From IMG/VR virus record IMGVR_UViG_3300030107_002717, positions 1 to 20,983 of that record: a DNA stretch of 20,983 bases. One strand, given 5' to 3'. The notes under the pieces were generated by a model. It saw only the letters and a program-made list of their open reading frames with translations. It was not told the DNA's origin and ran no database searches. The translations under genes and the position numbers were made by a program. This stretch comes from a virus. This document shows, in pieces, positions 13,144 through 20,821 of this stretch (the stretch's first letter is position 1; each line of letters begins with the position of its first letter).

Positions 13144-13454
13144 TTGTCGTAGTCAACAGCGAAGGCGGTAGTATTGGAAGCATTCATACGATCTGCTTTT
13201 TCACGTTTGTCATTGAAGTGAAGTAATAGCATACCATAGTGAATGATTTTGATGATGTCTTTACGTGCTGAACCTTTGCGATCATAACGAGAAGCATACT
13301 TTAGGACATTACTCCTACAGAATGCCTCAGCATCACCTACAGAATCAATGAGGTCAAGAGTCTGTACGTTACCGACAGAATAATGACCTCTATATGTTTG
13401 ACCAACGTAGTCGTGTATTTCTTTGAGGATCTCATCCTCACTATACTTTTGCAT
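13140..13454 (-). CDS. DUF3310-like protein (T7 gp1.7 type)
   Basis: 104 aa. The core AEAFCRSNVLKYASRYDRKG, followed by a helix (KDIIKIIHYGMLLLHF), matches the phage DUF3310 pattern, in which a Cys/Asn/Lys-Tyr motif precedes a short helical hairpin. T7 gp1.7, a member, acts as a nucleotide kinase; whether this protein has that activity is unknown, but the location among replication genes fits a nucleotide-related role. It lacks a good ribosome site, and its start codon is partly inside a hairpin shared with the end of the CobS-like gene. Confidence 0.75.
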   Translation of the reverse strand: MQKYSEDEILKEIHDYVGQTYRGHYSVGNVQTLDLIDSVGDAEAFCRSNVLKYASRYDRKGSARKDIIKIIHYGMLLLHFNDKREKADRMNASNTTAFAVDYDK

Positions 13455-13482
13455 AATGAAGGGTTTTAGTCCCCTTCATTAT
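13453..13482 (-). promoter_or_regulatory. Perfect 11-bp hairpin spanning cobS-like stop and next start codon
   Basis: On the minus strand the mRNA reads ATAATGAAGGG, an 8-nt loop GACTAAAA, then CCCTTCATTAT: a perfect 11-bp stem. The loop contains the UAA stop of the CobS-like gene, and the 3' arm contains the first two bases of the next start codon (ATG, 13454-13452). No T run follows on either strand, so it is not an ordinary terminator. The likely role is to hide the start until a ribosome finishing the upstream gene melts it, or to serve as a protein-binding operator. Confidence 0.6.
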
Positions 13483-14536
13483 ACCCCTCTTCCTCTCCTG
13501 CGTCAACCTTTGTGTATAGATCAAGGAAAGACTGCTTAGTATCATCGTCAAAACGATTAACACAATTGTTAATAGCAGTCAACTTGTCACCAAAGATTGA
13601 GTATGCCTGAACGATATGAACTAAACGACGTGTGGTAATGACTTCATCAACCCCACCGTCAAAGAAGGTCTTACGAATAACCCCTGCCCACTTGACTAGG
13701 TTATCAGCAAAGTCCTGTTCACATCCACGATTCAATAGAATCTTAGTCTCTGTAACTGCAGAAGGATAGTCCTGCTCAAAAGTAATTGGAAATCTCTCTA
13801 GGAATGCTTCATTTAATACGTTAGTACCAATAAACCTACCATCATCAGATCCTTTACCCTTAGTGTTAGCAGTAGCTATGATCGTGAAACCTTCAGCAGG
13901 TTTTACAAACTTACCAATCTTCTTAAGGAAGACTCCTTTACCTTCAAGGATAGACTGTAAACATAAGATCTTATTAGAGGCAAGATCAATTTCATCTAAA
14001 AGGAGGACAGCTCCCCTTTCCAGTGCCTCGATAACTGGACCGTTATGCCATACAGTGTCGCCATTAACAAGACGGAACCCACCAATAAGGTCATCTTCGT
14101 CGGTTTCAATTGTAATATTTACACGTATTAACTCTCTATTTAGATCGGCACATGCCTGTTCTACAGATAAGGTCTTACCATTTCCTGATAGTCCAGTGAT
14201 GAATGCTGGATAGAAAAGCTTAGATCTAAGGATCTTCTTCAAAGATGGATAGTTTCCAAACTGAACAAATGAAGCATCCTTTTCTGGTACGTATGATACC
14301 TCTACAGCAGGTTTCGCAGCAGGTGCATCATATGCTTTTAGGATTTCCTGCGCTGTAAGATTCCAACGTCCACGACCAGTCTTAACAAACTGTGGAAGTT
14401 TGTTCATTCTTTTGGTTACACTCTGAACCTGCACTTGCTGTGAATCTGCAAATGCTTTTACCTGATCGGTATTGATGTCTCCATACTCAAAGAAAGAGAT
14501 GAGATCATCGTTTGAAAATTTCGCTTCGAAAGTCAT
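13466..14536 (-). CDS. cobS: CobS-like MoxR-type AAA+ ATPase
   Basis: 356 aa. After about 80 residues with a small DNA-binding-like or helical N-terminal part comes an AAA+ core: Walker A GLSGNGKT (115-122), Walker B LLLDEID (178-184), sensor 1 ATANT (221-225) and an arginine-finger region (FLERFP). Cyanophage proteins of this type are annotated as CobS, the ATPase subunit of aerobic cobaltochelatase, but the same fold belongs to the wider MoxR family, which works with VWA-domain partners. Such a partner, carrying a VWA domain and HExxH, is encoded 0.9 kb upstream. True cobalt insertion also needs CobN, which is not seen here, so the cobalamin role is inference. A sigma70-like promoter may lie just upstream. 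Confidence 0.85.
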   Translation of the reverse strand: MTFEAKFSNDDLISFFEYGDINTDQVKAFADSQQVQVQSVTKRMNKLPQFVKTGRGRWNLTAQEILKAYDAPAAKPAVEVSYVPEKDASFVQFGNYPSLKKILRSKLFYPAFITGLSGNGKTLSVEQACADLNRELIRVNITIETDEDDLIGGFRLVNGDTVWHNGPVIEALERGAVLLLDEIDLASNKILCLQSILEGKGVFLKKIGKFVKPAEGFTIIATANTKGKGSDDGRFIGTNVLNEAFLERFPITFEQDYPSAVTETKILLNRGCEQDFADNLVKWAGVIRKTFFDGGVDEVITTRRLVHIVQAYSIFGDKLTAINNCVNRFDDDTKQSFLDLYTKVDAGEEEGYNEGD

Positions 14537-14559
14537 AGATGTCTTTTGTTTATACTGTT

Positions 14560-14587
14560 ATTATAACAGAACTGATACCAGATACAA
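14560..14587 (-). promoter_or_regulatory. Possible promoter upstream of the CobS-like gene
   Basis: On the minus strand TATAAT (14565-14560) is preceded by TTGTAT (14587-14582) with a 16-nt spacer, 24 nt before the ATG. The -10 overlaps an inverted repeat CTGTTA/TAACAG (14555-14569) that could be an operator. The -35 matches consensus at only three positions. The 68-nt gap is one of the few non-coding gaps in the window, which mildly supports a regulatory role. Confidence 0.4.
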
Positions 14588-14604
14588 GCCAGAAGGTTCA
14601 CTTA

Positions 14605-14769
14605 TTAAAGTGTCCACTCTCGCTTCAATTGCCTGACATCACTAACTCCGTAGAGAGCCTTGCACCTCTGCTCTGCATCTTCTCTTAAATTAGACTCAGA
14701 AGTAAATTGAACTTTTGTAAGCCTATTAGATTGTAATAAAACGTAAGCAGACCATTTCGTTGTTTTCAT
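14605..14769 (-). CDS. 54-aa protein, unknown function
   Basis: A short gene between pcyA and the CobS-like gene: ATG at 14769 overlaps the pcyA stop (ATGA), and TAA is at 14605. The protein begins MKTTKWSAYVLLQSNRLTKV and ends with a charged helix (LREDAEQRCKALYG) and REWTL. No membrane segment; one Cys. The beta-beta-helix appearance resembles very small nucleic-acid-type domains, but that is only an impression. Coupling to pcyA supports expression with it. Confidence 0.6.
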   Translation of the reverse strand: MKTTKWSAYVLLQSNRLTKVQFTSESNLREDAEQRCKALYGVSDVRQLKREWTL

Positions 14770-15452
14770 AAAGTTAACATTGATTTTGGTTTACAGAATA
14801 ATATATCATTTATATAATTATCCGCCCATTCCTTATCAAACCAATTAGAAAGAACTGCGATTGTTTTTGGATTCTTTCTTTGTTGTGTGGAATATCTACA
14901 CTGTTCTTGATACCTTTTATATGCTTCTTCCAAACTTCCTTTCTTAGCAGCCTTAACTGCATCACAGTATATAATAAGATATTCCATTACTACTTGATAG
15001 AAATGAACCTTTTCTATATCTTCTCTTATACGTTGGAACTTCATATAAGGTGAAAATATATCCGCCCACTCTGGTAAGGGACGAGGTTCTTTAAATTGAA
15101 AATTATCACTAATAGTTTCTATCTTCTGATAGATATAATCTGATCCATGAATAGGAGACACATCAACTATCGCTGCCGTCATTACAGACGGTGTGGCAAT
15201 TATATCTGCACCAAATATAGGAAGGTTATATCTAGGATCAGGGAAGAATACACAATGCAATACATCTAAATGTTTTGTCTTTGCAACTTCTAAATGTACC
15301 TTACGTAGACCAGGACATTCCCACATTTCATTAATGATAGTAACCTCATTATGTTTTACTTCTTCAAAATCATTATGCTGAATCTTTACATTGGGTAAAG
15401 ACTCAGCAGATGATCTTATTAATGCAGCAATGTCGTCTACTTCACATCTCAT
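14766..15452 (-). CDS. pcyA: Phycocyanobilin:ferredoxin oxidoreductase PcyA (bilin reductase)
   Basis: Ferredoxin-dependent reduction of biliverdin IXalpha to phycocyanobilin, a light-harvesting and phytochrome pigment. The 228-aa protein aligns well with cyanobacterial PcyA: KVHLEVAK (51-58), LDVLHCVFFPDPRYNLPIFG (62-81), AAIVDVSP (93-100) and the C-terminal WADNYINDILF. The PcyA residues Glu76, His88 and Asp105 (Synechocystis numbering) correspond to E55, H66 and D83 here, all kept, which points to PcyA rather than PebA, PebB or the viral PebS. The N-terminus is shorter than in hosts. Ferredoxin and heme oxygenase are not in the window and would come from the host or elsewhere in the phage. 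ATGA overlaps couple it to the VWA gene and to the 54-aa gene. Confidence 0.92.
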   Translation of the reverse strand: MRCEVDDIAALIRSSAESLPNVKIQHNDFEEVKHNEVTIINEMWECPGLRKVHLEVAKTKHLDVLHCVFFPDPRYNLPIFGADIIATPSVMTAAIVDVSPIHGSDYIYQKIETISDNFQFKEPRPLPEWADIFSPYMKFQRIREDIEKVHFYQVVMEYLIIYCDAVKAAKKGSLEEAYKRYQEQCRYSTQQRKNPKTIAVLSNWFDKEWADNYINDILFCKPKSMLTL

Positions 15453-17590
15453 GCTATTTGCTCAATGAATCTATTAAGAATAGTTTTGTTTGTCATCTTG
15501 GAACTCATGTGCTTTTTAAATGCACGAGTTAGTTCACCTTTAGTTGCAGTTTCACCTTTAGATTTAACCTCAATATCTTGAGTGTCTTCTCCTAATCCCT
15601 GATTTGGCATATAGAATGACTCACTGAATCCTGCTTTATTTTTGATAGAAGCAAACTTTTCTTTCCTCCACTGTTTATCTAGGATAGTATATTCATCCCA
15701 TGCATAGTTACGGAAGACACGATTGACTTCAGACTTACTGCATAAACGGATACCAACCCAGTTATAGTCAGTGATCTCACGATAGAAAGATACAATTTGT
15801 TCTGTAGTTCTGTATGGACTGTGATCCAATTTTCTAGTGTATCCAGTCTCAGGATCACGTAAGAAGAAAACCTTTCCATGAGAATGACAAAGATGATGTG
15901 AACGGAACTCTTCATCATGGTAAGTATAGTTATTCTCACCAATATATGTTATTGGATTTGCTTCACCATCAGTAAGACATACAACATTTACTTTAGTGAC
16001 TCTCTCTGTTGCTTTCAATTCTCTAACTATATCTCTAGCACAGAAAATTGCTTCTGCTAAAGGAGTACCACCTAGAGTTATATTTTGGCAATGAGGTAAT
16101 CTATGACCTGCCATTGCAAATGCTTGCAAGTAAAGTAACTGCATAGACTCTTCTAAAGATCTATTATTCTGTTTAGAAGTAAGGAATTCTAGAAGATTAA
16201 CATCACCCTCAATGTTAAGACTATTAAGTTTCTGCTTAACTGCTGGATGAAAAGATTCATGTCTATGATAACCACATCCACTCTGGAATCCATAAACTCT
16301 GAAAGGAATGTTTGCTTTCTTACAGAACCATACAAGATTATAAGTCTGCTTTAAAGTATCAAGTAAACAATTCTGCATAGAACCAGACCAATCAAGGAAC
16401 ATTACAAGTCCATGATTCTTACCATCAGCAACAGTAGTAATCTTCTTAAAGATATCTTCTGTTAACTTATACTTGTGTAGTGAATTAGTATTGATAACAC
16501 CAGTCTTAGATACTGCTGCTCTCTTATACTGATCAGCAGACTTCTTCATCTCAAACTGTTTTACAAGATAAGTAACAGTCTTTCCAGAAGACTTCTTAAA
16601 TTTATTATAATGATCTACTCCGTATTCAATATTATCATTGTACCACTCTTGTGCTTCAGGAGATGAGAACGCTTGTCCTTTAAAGTGGTAGTATAATTCC
16701 TCTTTTATTTTTGCTGCAGGGATAACGATCTTATCTAACTGAATTTTTGGTAGATCTAAGTAAACCCATTCCTTTGCACTATCATCAACTAATGTTTCTA
16801 GTGCTTGCTTAAAGGCAGCATCGGTTACACTTTCAGTTTCATCAACGTCAGTTCCATCCCAAAGTTTTCCACCAACAGGTTCAGATCCATAATCTAAATC
16901 ATCAGTAAGATCATCAGACTCTTCCTTCTGACCTTGAGGATCACCAGGAAATTCCTGATCATCTGATTCTCCATCAAGTTCTACTTCCTCTTGCTCACCA
17001 GGAAACAATTCCTGCTGTTGTTCTGCATTAGCTAGTTGCTCTGCTTCCTTTTCAGTTTGCTTAGTTTCACAATACTTATAAAGGTCTTTAGCAAGTTCAA
17101 TTACATCTTGGAAAGTCTTTGTCTTAGCAGCACGATCTACAAAAGGTTTTTCCTCATCAGTAAACTCTAGATCGTTACAACCTTTATAGTATAGGTTAAT
17201 ACGATCAATAAATGCCATCTCATCCATATCTGTTCCACCAACACCGAAGAAATCCTGTTGCCATAGTTCTCCATACCCATCATAGAAAGTCCTTCTTAAA
17301 CCAGGATAGGTAACCTTCATCATCTTCTCAATTCTAACATCCTCTAAGACGTTAACGAAATCCTTCTTAGCACCTGTATAGTCCTCAGCAGGAGTATAGA
17401 GTGCATGTCCTACCTCGTGACCAACCAGAAGGTCATATACAGTGTTAGAGGCGGTCTTCCATATAGGAAGGATAAGAAGACGCTTATCAACGTCAAAACA
17501 TGCAGTACTTACTCTGCGGTGTTCTACTGTTAGGTTCTCTGTTGCTAGTAGTCTAGCGAGAGTTCCTTTGACTTCGGTGTTTACTGTCAT
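15449..17590 (-). CDS. VWA-domain protein with HExxH motif (CobT-like)
   Basis: About 713 aa. The N-terminal part has HEVGH (64-68, counting from an upstream ATG at 17608) followed by NVLEDVRIE (87-94), the layout of a zinc-metallopeptidase-like site. An acidic Gln/Glu/Asp-rich stretch (about 184-262) follows. The C-terminal half is a von Willebrand A domain with the metal-ion site DWSGS (406-410) and a later LTDGEAN. It resembles CobT-type partners of MoxR/CobS ATPases, and a CobS-like ATPase is encoded nearby, so the two probably form a complex; the HExxH part suggests protein processing rather than, or besides, chelatase work. The ATG at 17590 was preferred because AGGGA precedes it; the ATG at 17608 has no ribosome site. 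Confidence 0.85.
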   Translation of the reverse strand: MTVNTEVKGTLARLLATENLTVEHRRVSTACFDVDKRLLILPIWKTASNTVYDLLVGHEVGHALYTPAEDYTGAKKDFVNVLEDVRIEKMMKVTYPGLRRTFYDGYGELWQQDFFGVGGTDMDEMAFIDRINLYYKGCNDLEFTDEEKPFVDRAAKTKTFQDVIELAKDLYKYCETKQTEKEAEQLANAEQQQELFPGEQEEVELDGESDDQEFPGDPQGQKEESDDLTDDLDYGSEPVGGKLWDGTDVDETESVTDAAFKQALETLVDDSAKEWVYLDLPKIQLDKIVIPAAKIKEELYYHFKGQAFSSPEAQEWYNDNIEYGVDHYNKFKKSSGKTVTYLVKQFEMKKSADQYKRAAVSKTGVINTNSLHKYKLTEDIFKKITTVADGKNHGLVMFLDWSGSMQNCLLDTLKQTYNLVWFCKKANIPFRVYGFQSGCGYHRHESFHPAVKQKLNSLNIEGDVNLLEFLTSKQNNRSLEESMQLLYLQAFAMAGHRLPHCQNITLGGTPLAEAIFCARDIVRELKATERVTKVNVVCLTDGEANPITYIGENNYTYHDEEFRSHHLCHSHGKVFFLRDPETGYTRKLDHSPYRTTEQIVSFYREITDYNWVGIRLCSKSEVNRVFRNYAWDEYTILDKQWRKEKFASIKNKAGFSESFYMPNQGLGEDTQDIEVKSKGETATKGELTRAFKKHMSSKMTNKTILNRFIEQIA

Positions 17591-17855
17591 AAGATTCCCT
17601 GTATGCATTAATTATAGCAGCCTGTTCAAGGTTGTAAGGTGACAGTGTGACAGTTTCTTGATTGGAATTCCAATGTCGTATCACCCCTGCGATAATAAAA
17701 CAATTAGTAGTAACATAAGTGAGAAGGATAAAAGATCGAATAATGACAACAATATTATCATACCGCTTCGTCTGTTCATCAGAGAACGAACCCAACGCAT
17801 ATTTCCATACCTTAAGAATCGTCTGACATCTTTGAGAAGTCGTTAATCTTTTCAA
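17553..17855 (-). CDS. Small membrane protein, nested between gp46 and the VWA gene
   Basis: 100 aa. A conserved-looking N-terminal stretch (WKYALGSFSDEQTKRYDN) is followed by one hydrophobic segment at about 34-59 (IVVIIRSFILL, FIIAGVI) and a polar tail. I believe similar proteins follow gp46 in other cyanophages. There is no ATG: the only candidates are TTG at 17855 (used here) or less usual codons nearby, so the start is uncertain. It overlaps gp46 by 44 nt and the VWA gene by 38 nt at the other end. Function unknown. Confidence 0.65.
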   Translation of the reverse strand: MKRLTTSQRCQTILKVWKYALGSFSDEQTKRYDNIVVIIRSFILLTYVTTNCFIIAGVIRHWNSNQETVTLSPYNLEQAAIINAYRESYDSKHRSQRNSR

Positions 17856-19533
17856 ATTTTAAAGTCCTCATAAATTTATCTGCAAGTATATCACCTTTAT
17901 GGGATATAACAAACACATTAGTTCCTTGACCTAAGTCTCTAATGATATGCAAAAGTTCATTAGTAGCAGAGGCATCAAGAGAACTATCAAATACTTCATC
18001 AAGTATAAGAAGATTGGTAGCAGCAGAGTTCTTCATTCGTGCAACCTCTCTCCATGTAAAGAGGAGTGCTAGGTCAATCTTCTGCTTCTCACCCTCTGAG
18101 AAAGAATAGTAATTAAAATCATCTCTAAAACGACTCTTAATAACCTCATTGAATTCTTCATCAAGTGTAAAGTTGAAGAAGGTATCCATATTGTGAAGAT
18201 ATTTATTAATAAGATTGTTAAAAATCGGTATATACTTCTTAATTATTTGCGATTTAATTCCAGAATCCTTCAGTAAGGTTGATACTACTTGGTACTCATC
18301 TAGTGTTTCTGATATTTTTCCACACTCATCTTTAGTTCTATCAAAATCCTTTTGAAGATCTGCAGCAATGGTCATCTCCTTATCAATGTTAGGAGTATCC
18401 TTTTTTAATTTTAATAATTCTTTTTCTATCTTAACGTTTTCCTTTTCCAACCGAACTATATCACGATCAAATGTTGATACTTCACTACGCAGTTCAAACA
18501 ATTCTGAAGAAATTGCTTCTAGTTTTTCAATGACTGATAATATATCCTTAATACTTTTTTTATATTTCTTATCTTCCTTTGTTAATCCGACTCCACTTTT
18601 AGTTAGAGCTGACATTCTAGTCTCTTTAAAACCATCTCCAATCGTCTGAGTACAAGTAGGACATACATCATTAGTCTCAAAGAACTTTACTTCCTTTGTA
18701 ATGCGTCTTAACTCTGCTTTATTCTCTGCTTGCTGTGTCTTTAAATCCTGAAGAGCATCTCTTTGTTCGTCTAATCCCACAAATTCCTTCTCTCTTTCCA
18801 CAAGGTTGTTGGATAACTCAGTTCTCTTTTCTTCTATATCAGTTATTTTAGCCAGGTTTAAGCCATACTTCTCTTCTTTTTCTTGCTGCCGAGAAACATT
18901 AACTTCTTTTAATGATTTAATAAGCCGTTCCTGGCTAAATACACGCTCCTCTGCTAACTTAAGTAGGTGAGTGCAATCCTTACTTTTTCCCATAGTCGTG
19001 CGAACACGATCTTTGAGAAGTGAATTCATGTTTGAGAAGATGTTGATGTCAAGTAAATCTTCAATAACTTCTCGCCTGTGAGGTGCGGTAAGTTGCATGA
19101 AGGGGACAAATGTGGATGAACCAAGGATGACGACCTGTGTGAAACTCTTGTAGTTAAGTTTGAGGACTGATTGTTCCAGATACTTCTGGGTGTCCTTAGC
19201 TGCAGCTTCCTGATCAACCAATTTGTTATTTTTGTAAACCTCAAAAGAATTAGGTTTGATTGTTCTGAATACACGATAGTCATCCCTCCCTATACTAAAA
19301 CATACTTCAACTTTGAGACCCTTCTCGTTTATACTATTAACGAGTTGACCTCTATTAATTTTTCTAAATGGTTTGTTGAATAAACCAAAACAGAGAGCAT
19401 CCAACATAGTGGATTTCCCTGCACCATTAGACCCTACAATCAGAGTTGCATTAGAATCAGTAAAGTTTATGTCAGTCCATTGATCACCAGTGGAAAGAAA
19501 GTTCTTCCACCGAATAGTTTCAAATACAATCAT
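17812..19533 (-). CDS. 46: Recombination endonuclease subunit gp46 (Rad50/SbcC-like)
   Basis: The ATPase half of the gp46-gp47 complex, which resects DNA ends for recombination-dependent replication and repair. The 573-aa protein (T4: 560) has Walker A GSNGAGKST (34-42), long coiled-coil arms (about 185-420) broken by the zinc hook CPTC (291-294), the ABC signature FSEGEKQK (478-485), Walker B LLILDEVFD (508-516) and the H-loop SHK (544-546). All catalytic elements are present. It overlaps the upstream DUF3110-like gene (ATGA), with gp47 immediately before that. Confidence 0.97.
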   Translation of the reverse strand: MIVFETIRWKNFLSTGDQWTDINFTDSNATLIVGSNGAGKSTMLDALCFGLFNKPFRKINRGQLVNSINEKGLKVEVCFSIGRDDYRVFRTIKPNSFEVYKNNKLVDQEAAAKDTQKYLEQSVLKLNYKSFTQVVILGSSTFVPFMQLTAPHRREVIEDLLDINIFSNMNSLLKDRVRTTMGKSKDCTHLLKLAEERVFSQERLIKSLKEVNVSRQQEKEEKYGLNLAKITDIEEKRTELSNNLVEREKEFVGLDEQRDALQDLKTQQAENKAELRRITKEVKFFETNDVCPTCTQTIGDGFKETRMSALTKSGVGLTKEDKKYKKSIKDILSVIEKLEAISSELFELRSEVSTFDRDIVRLEKENVKIEKELLKLKKDTPNIDKEMTIAADLQKDFDRTKDECGKISETLDEYQVVSTLLKDSGIKSQIIKKYIPIFNNLINKYLHNMDTFFNFTLDEEFNEVIKSRFRDDFNYYSFSEGEKQKIDLALLFTWREVARMKNSAATNLLILDEVFDSSLDASATNELLHIIRDLGQGTNVFVISHKGDILADKFMRTLKFEKINDFSKMSDDS

Positions 19534-19787
19534 TCTTTAGGGGGTGGGATCACAAAATCATTAGGACTAATTACAGTATAATAGTAACCGTGATTATTGC
19601 AATTAATTGCAACAATATCATCATCAACTTCCATAACCTCTAACTTTTTTTCATAAGAAGAAGCTTCTAGTTGTTGAATATATCTTACGGCATCATCCTC
19701 TTCTTCAAAACATTGAACAGTTTTTTTCTTGTCTTTGTTTATAACCGAGTACACACCACCATTAGGAACCTGAGTTAGGATGAACAT
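19530..19787 (-). CDS. DUF3110-like small protein between gp47 and gp46
   Basis: 85 aa. The pattern VYSVINKDKKKTVQCFEEEDDAVRY, then LEA, then EVMEVDDDIVAINCNNHGY, resembles the small cyanobacterial DUF3110 proteins, a family without known function. The start shares one base with the gp47 stop (TAATG), and the stop overlaps the gp46 start (ATGA), so it is cotranslated with the nuclease subunits and may be an accessory factor. No catalytic motif or membrane segment; the C-terminus is Pro-rich (VIPPPKE). Confidence 0.72.
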   Translation of the reverse strand: MFILTQVPNGGVYSVINKDKKKTVQCFEEEDDAVRYIQQLEASSYEKKLEVMEVDDDIVAINCNNHGYYYTVISPNDFVIPPPKE

Positions 19788-20821
19788 TAGAGATTGGATG
19801 CCTCCATGTATAATGATCTCATTACAGACTTAATGTTTACCTTATTTACTTTAAGGTCTATCTCATCTATGTAGGTATCCAACAGTGTCATAGTGTCTTC
19901 GGTTTCCAAGACTGAAGCACCATTCTCCAGTTCCACACTGAGATCTTCTACAATTTTAAGATCACCAAGGGACATGTCCTGAAGTCTTTTAACTGCATAA
20001 TCGAACTTTTGATAATCACCTTTATCTTCTACTATGAGTTTGACGAAGGCTCCTTTAAGTTCTCCTTTTCCTGGTAAATTAACTCCATCATTATAATACA
20101 ACTTATGAAAAATGTCAAAGGGATTCCTATAAAAAGTAGTTTTAAGAGTATCCGTATCAAAAACGTGGAAACCTCTTCTACTTTTGTAATCATTCCAGTA
20201 AATTTGATAGGGGTTACCCAGATAGTAGATATTGTTTTTGTTAGACTTGCTATGATAATGACCTGTAAAAACTTTAGTAAACTTAGAAAATATATAGGGA
20301 TCCATTCCCTTTTCCATTACATGACCTGGATGAGCCTCAAAGCCGTTAAGCTCAAGATGGCCCATACAGACAGGTGCAACACTTTCTGTGATGCTTCGTA
20401 AGGTTCTATCGTAGTTGCTATCACATATCCAAGGCAACATAAGAATATCAGTACCGTCATAAGTGCGGGTAGTGGGAGTATCAATGACATTGATGTAGTC
20501 ATATTCTCCCAATAATTCTGTGGGAGCATTAACCCTAAGTGTATTCTTATAATAGATATCATGATTTCCTATTAGACATGTCATGTTACATCCTAACTCT
20601 TGCAAAGGATCAAACCACATATCCTTTGCTTCATCTAATGACATGAAATTAATTGACCTTCTTTTATCGAAGGTATCACCAAGATTTATAATCTCTTTAA
20701 TTCCCGATGCCTTAATAAAAGGTAGGACAATCTCACTATAGAACTTTCTATAGTGTTCAATAAAATGTTGATTGTCGTTACGTACACCAAAGTGTTGATC
20801 GGTGATAAGGAGGATTTTCAT
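19787..20821 (-). CDS. 47: Recombination nuclease subunit gp47 (Mre11/SbcD-like)
   Basis: The nuclease partner of gp46. The 344-aa protein (T4: 339) shows the metallophosphoesterase motifs in order: TDQH (D8, H10), LGDTFDKRR (D49), GNHD (85-88), GHLELNGFE and TGHYHSK, which together ligate two Mn ions. The C-terminal third is the capping and gp46-binding region. Its ATG overlaps the gp55 stop (ATGA). All metal ligands are present, so it should be active. Confidence 0.97.
   Translation of the reverse strand: MKILLITDQHFGVRNDNQHFIEHYRKFYSEIVLPFIKASGIKEIINLGDTFDKRRSINFMSLDEAKDMWFDPLQELGCNMTCLIGNHDIYYKNTLRVNAPTELLGEYDYINVIDTPTTRTYDGTDILMLPWICDSNYDRTLRSITESVAPVCMGHLELNGFEAHPGHVMEKGMDPYIFSKFTKVFTGHYHSKSNKNNIYYLGNPYQIYWNDYKSRRGFHVFDTDTLKTTFYRNPFDIFHKLYYNDGVNLPGKGELKGAFVKLIVEDKGDYQKFDYAVKRLQDMSLGDLKIVEDLSVELENGASVLETEDTMTLLDTYIDEIDLKVNKVNIKSVMRSLYMEASNL

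Noticed and set aside
13453-13482. Hairpin read as a rho-independent terminator
   Set aside because: No T run follows the stem on either strand, and the stem overlaps a start codon.
13466-14536. Firm assignment of the AAA+ protein to vitamin B12 synthesis
   Set aside because: The MoxR fold is shared by many systems, no CobN is present, and the partner has a peptidase-like motif; the symbol is kept only as the usual name.
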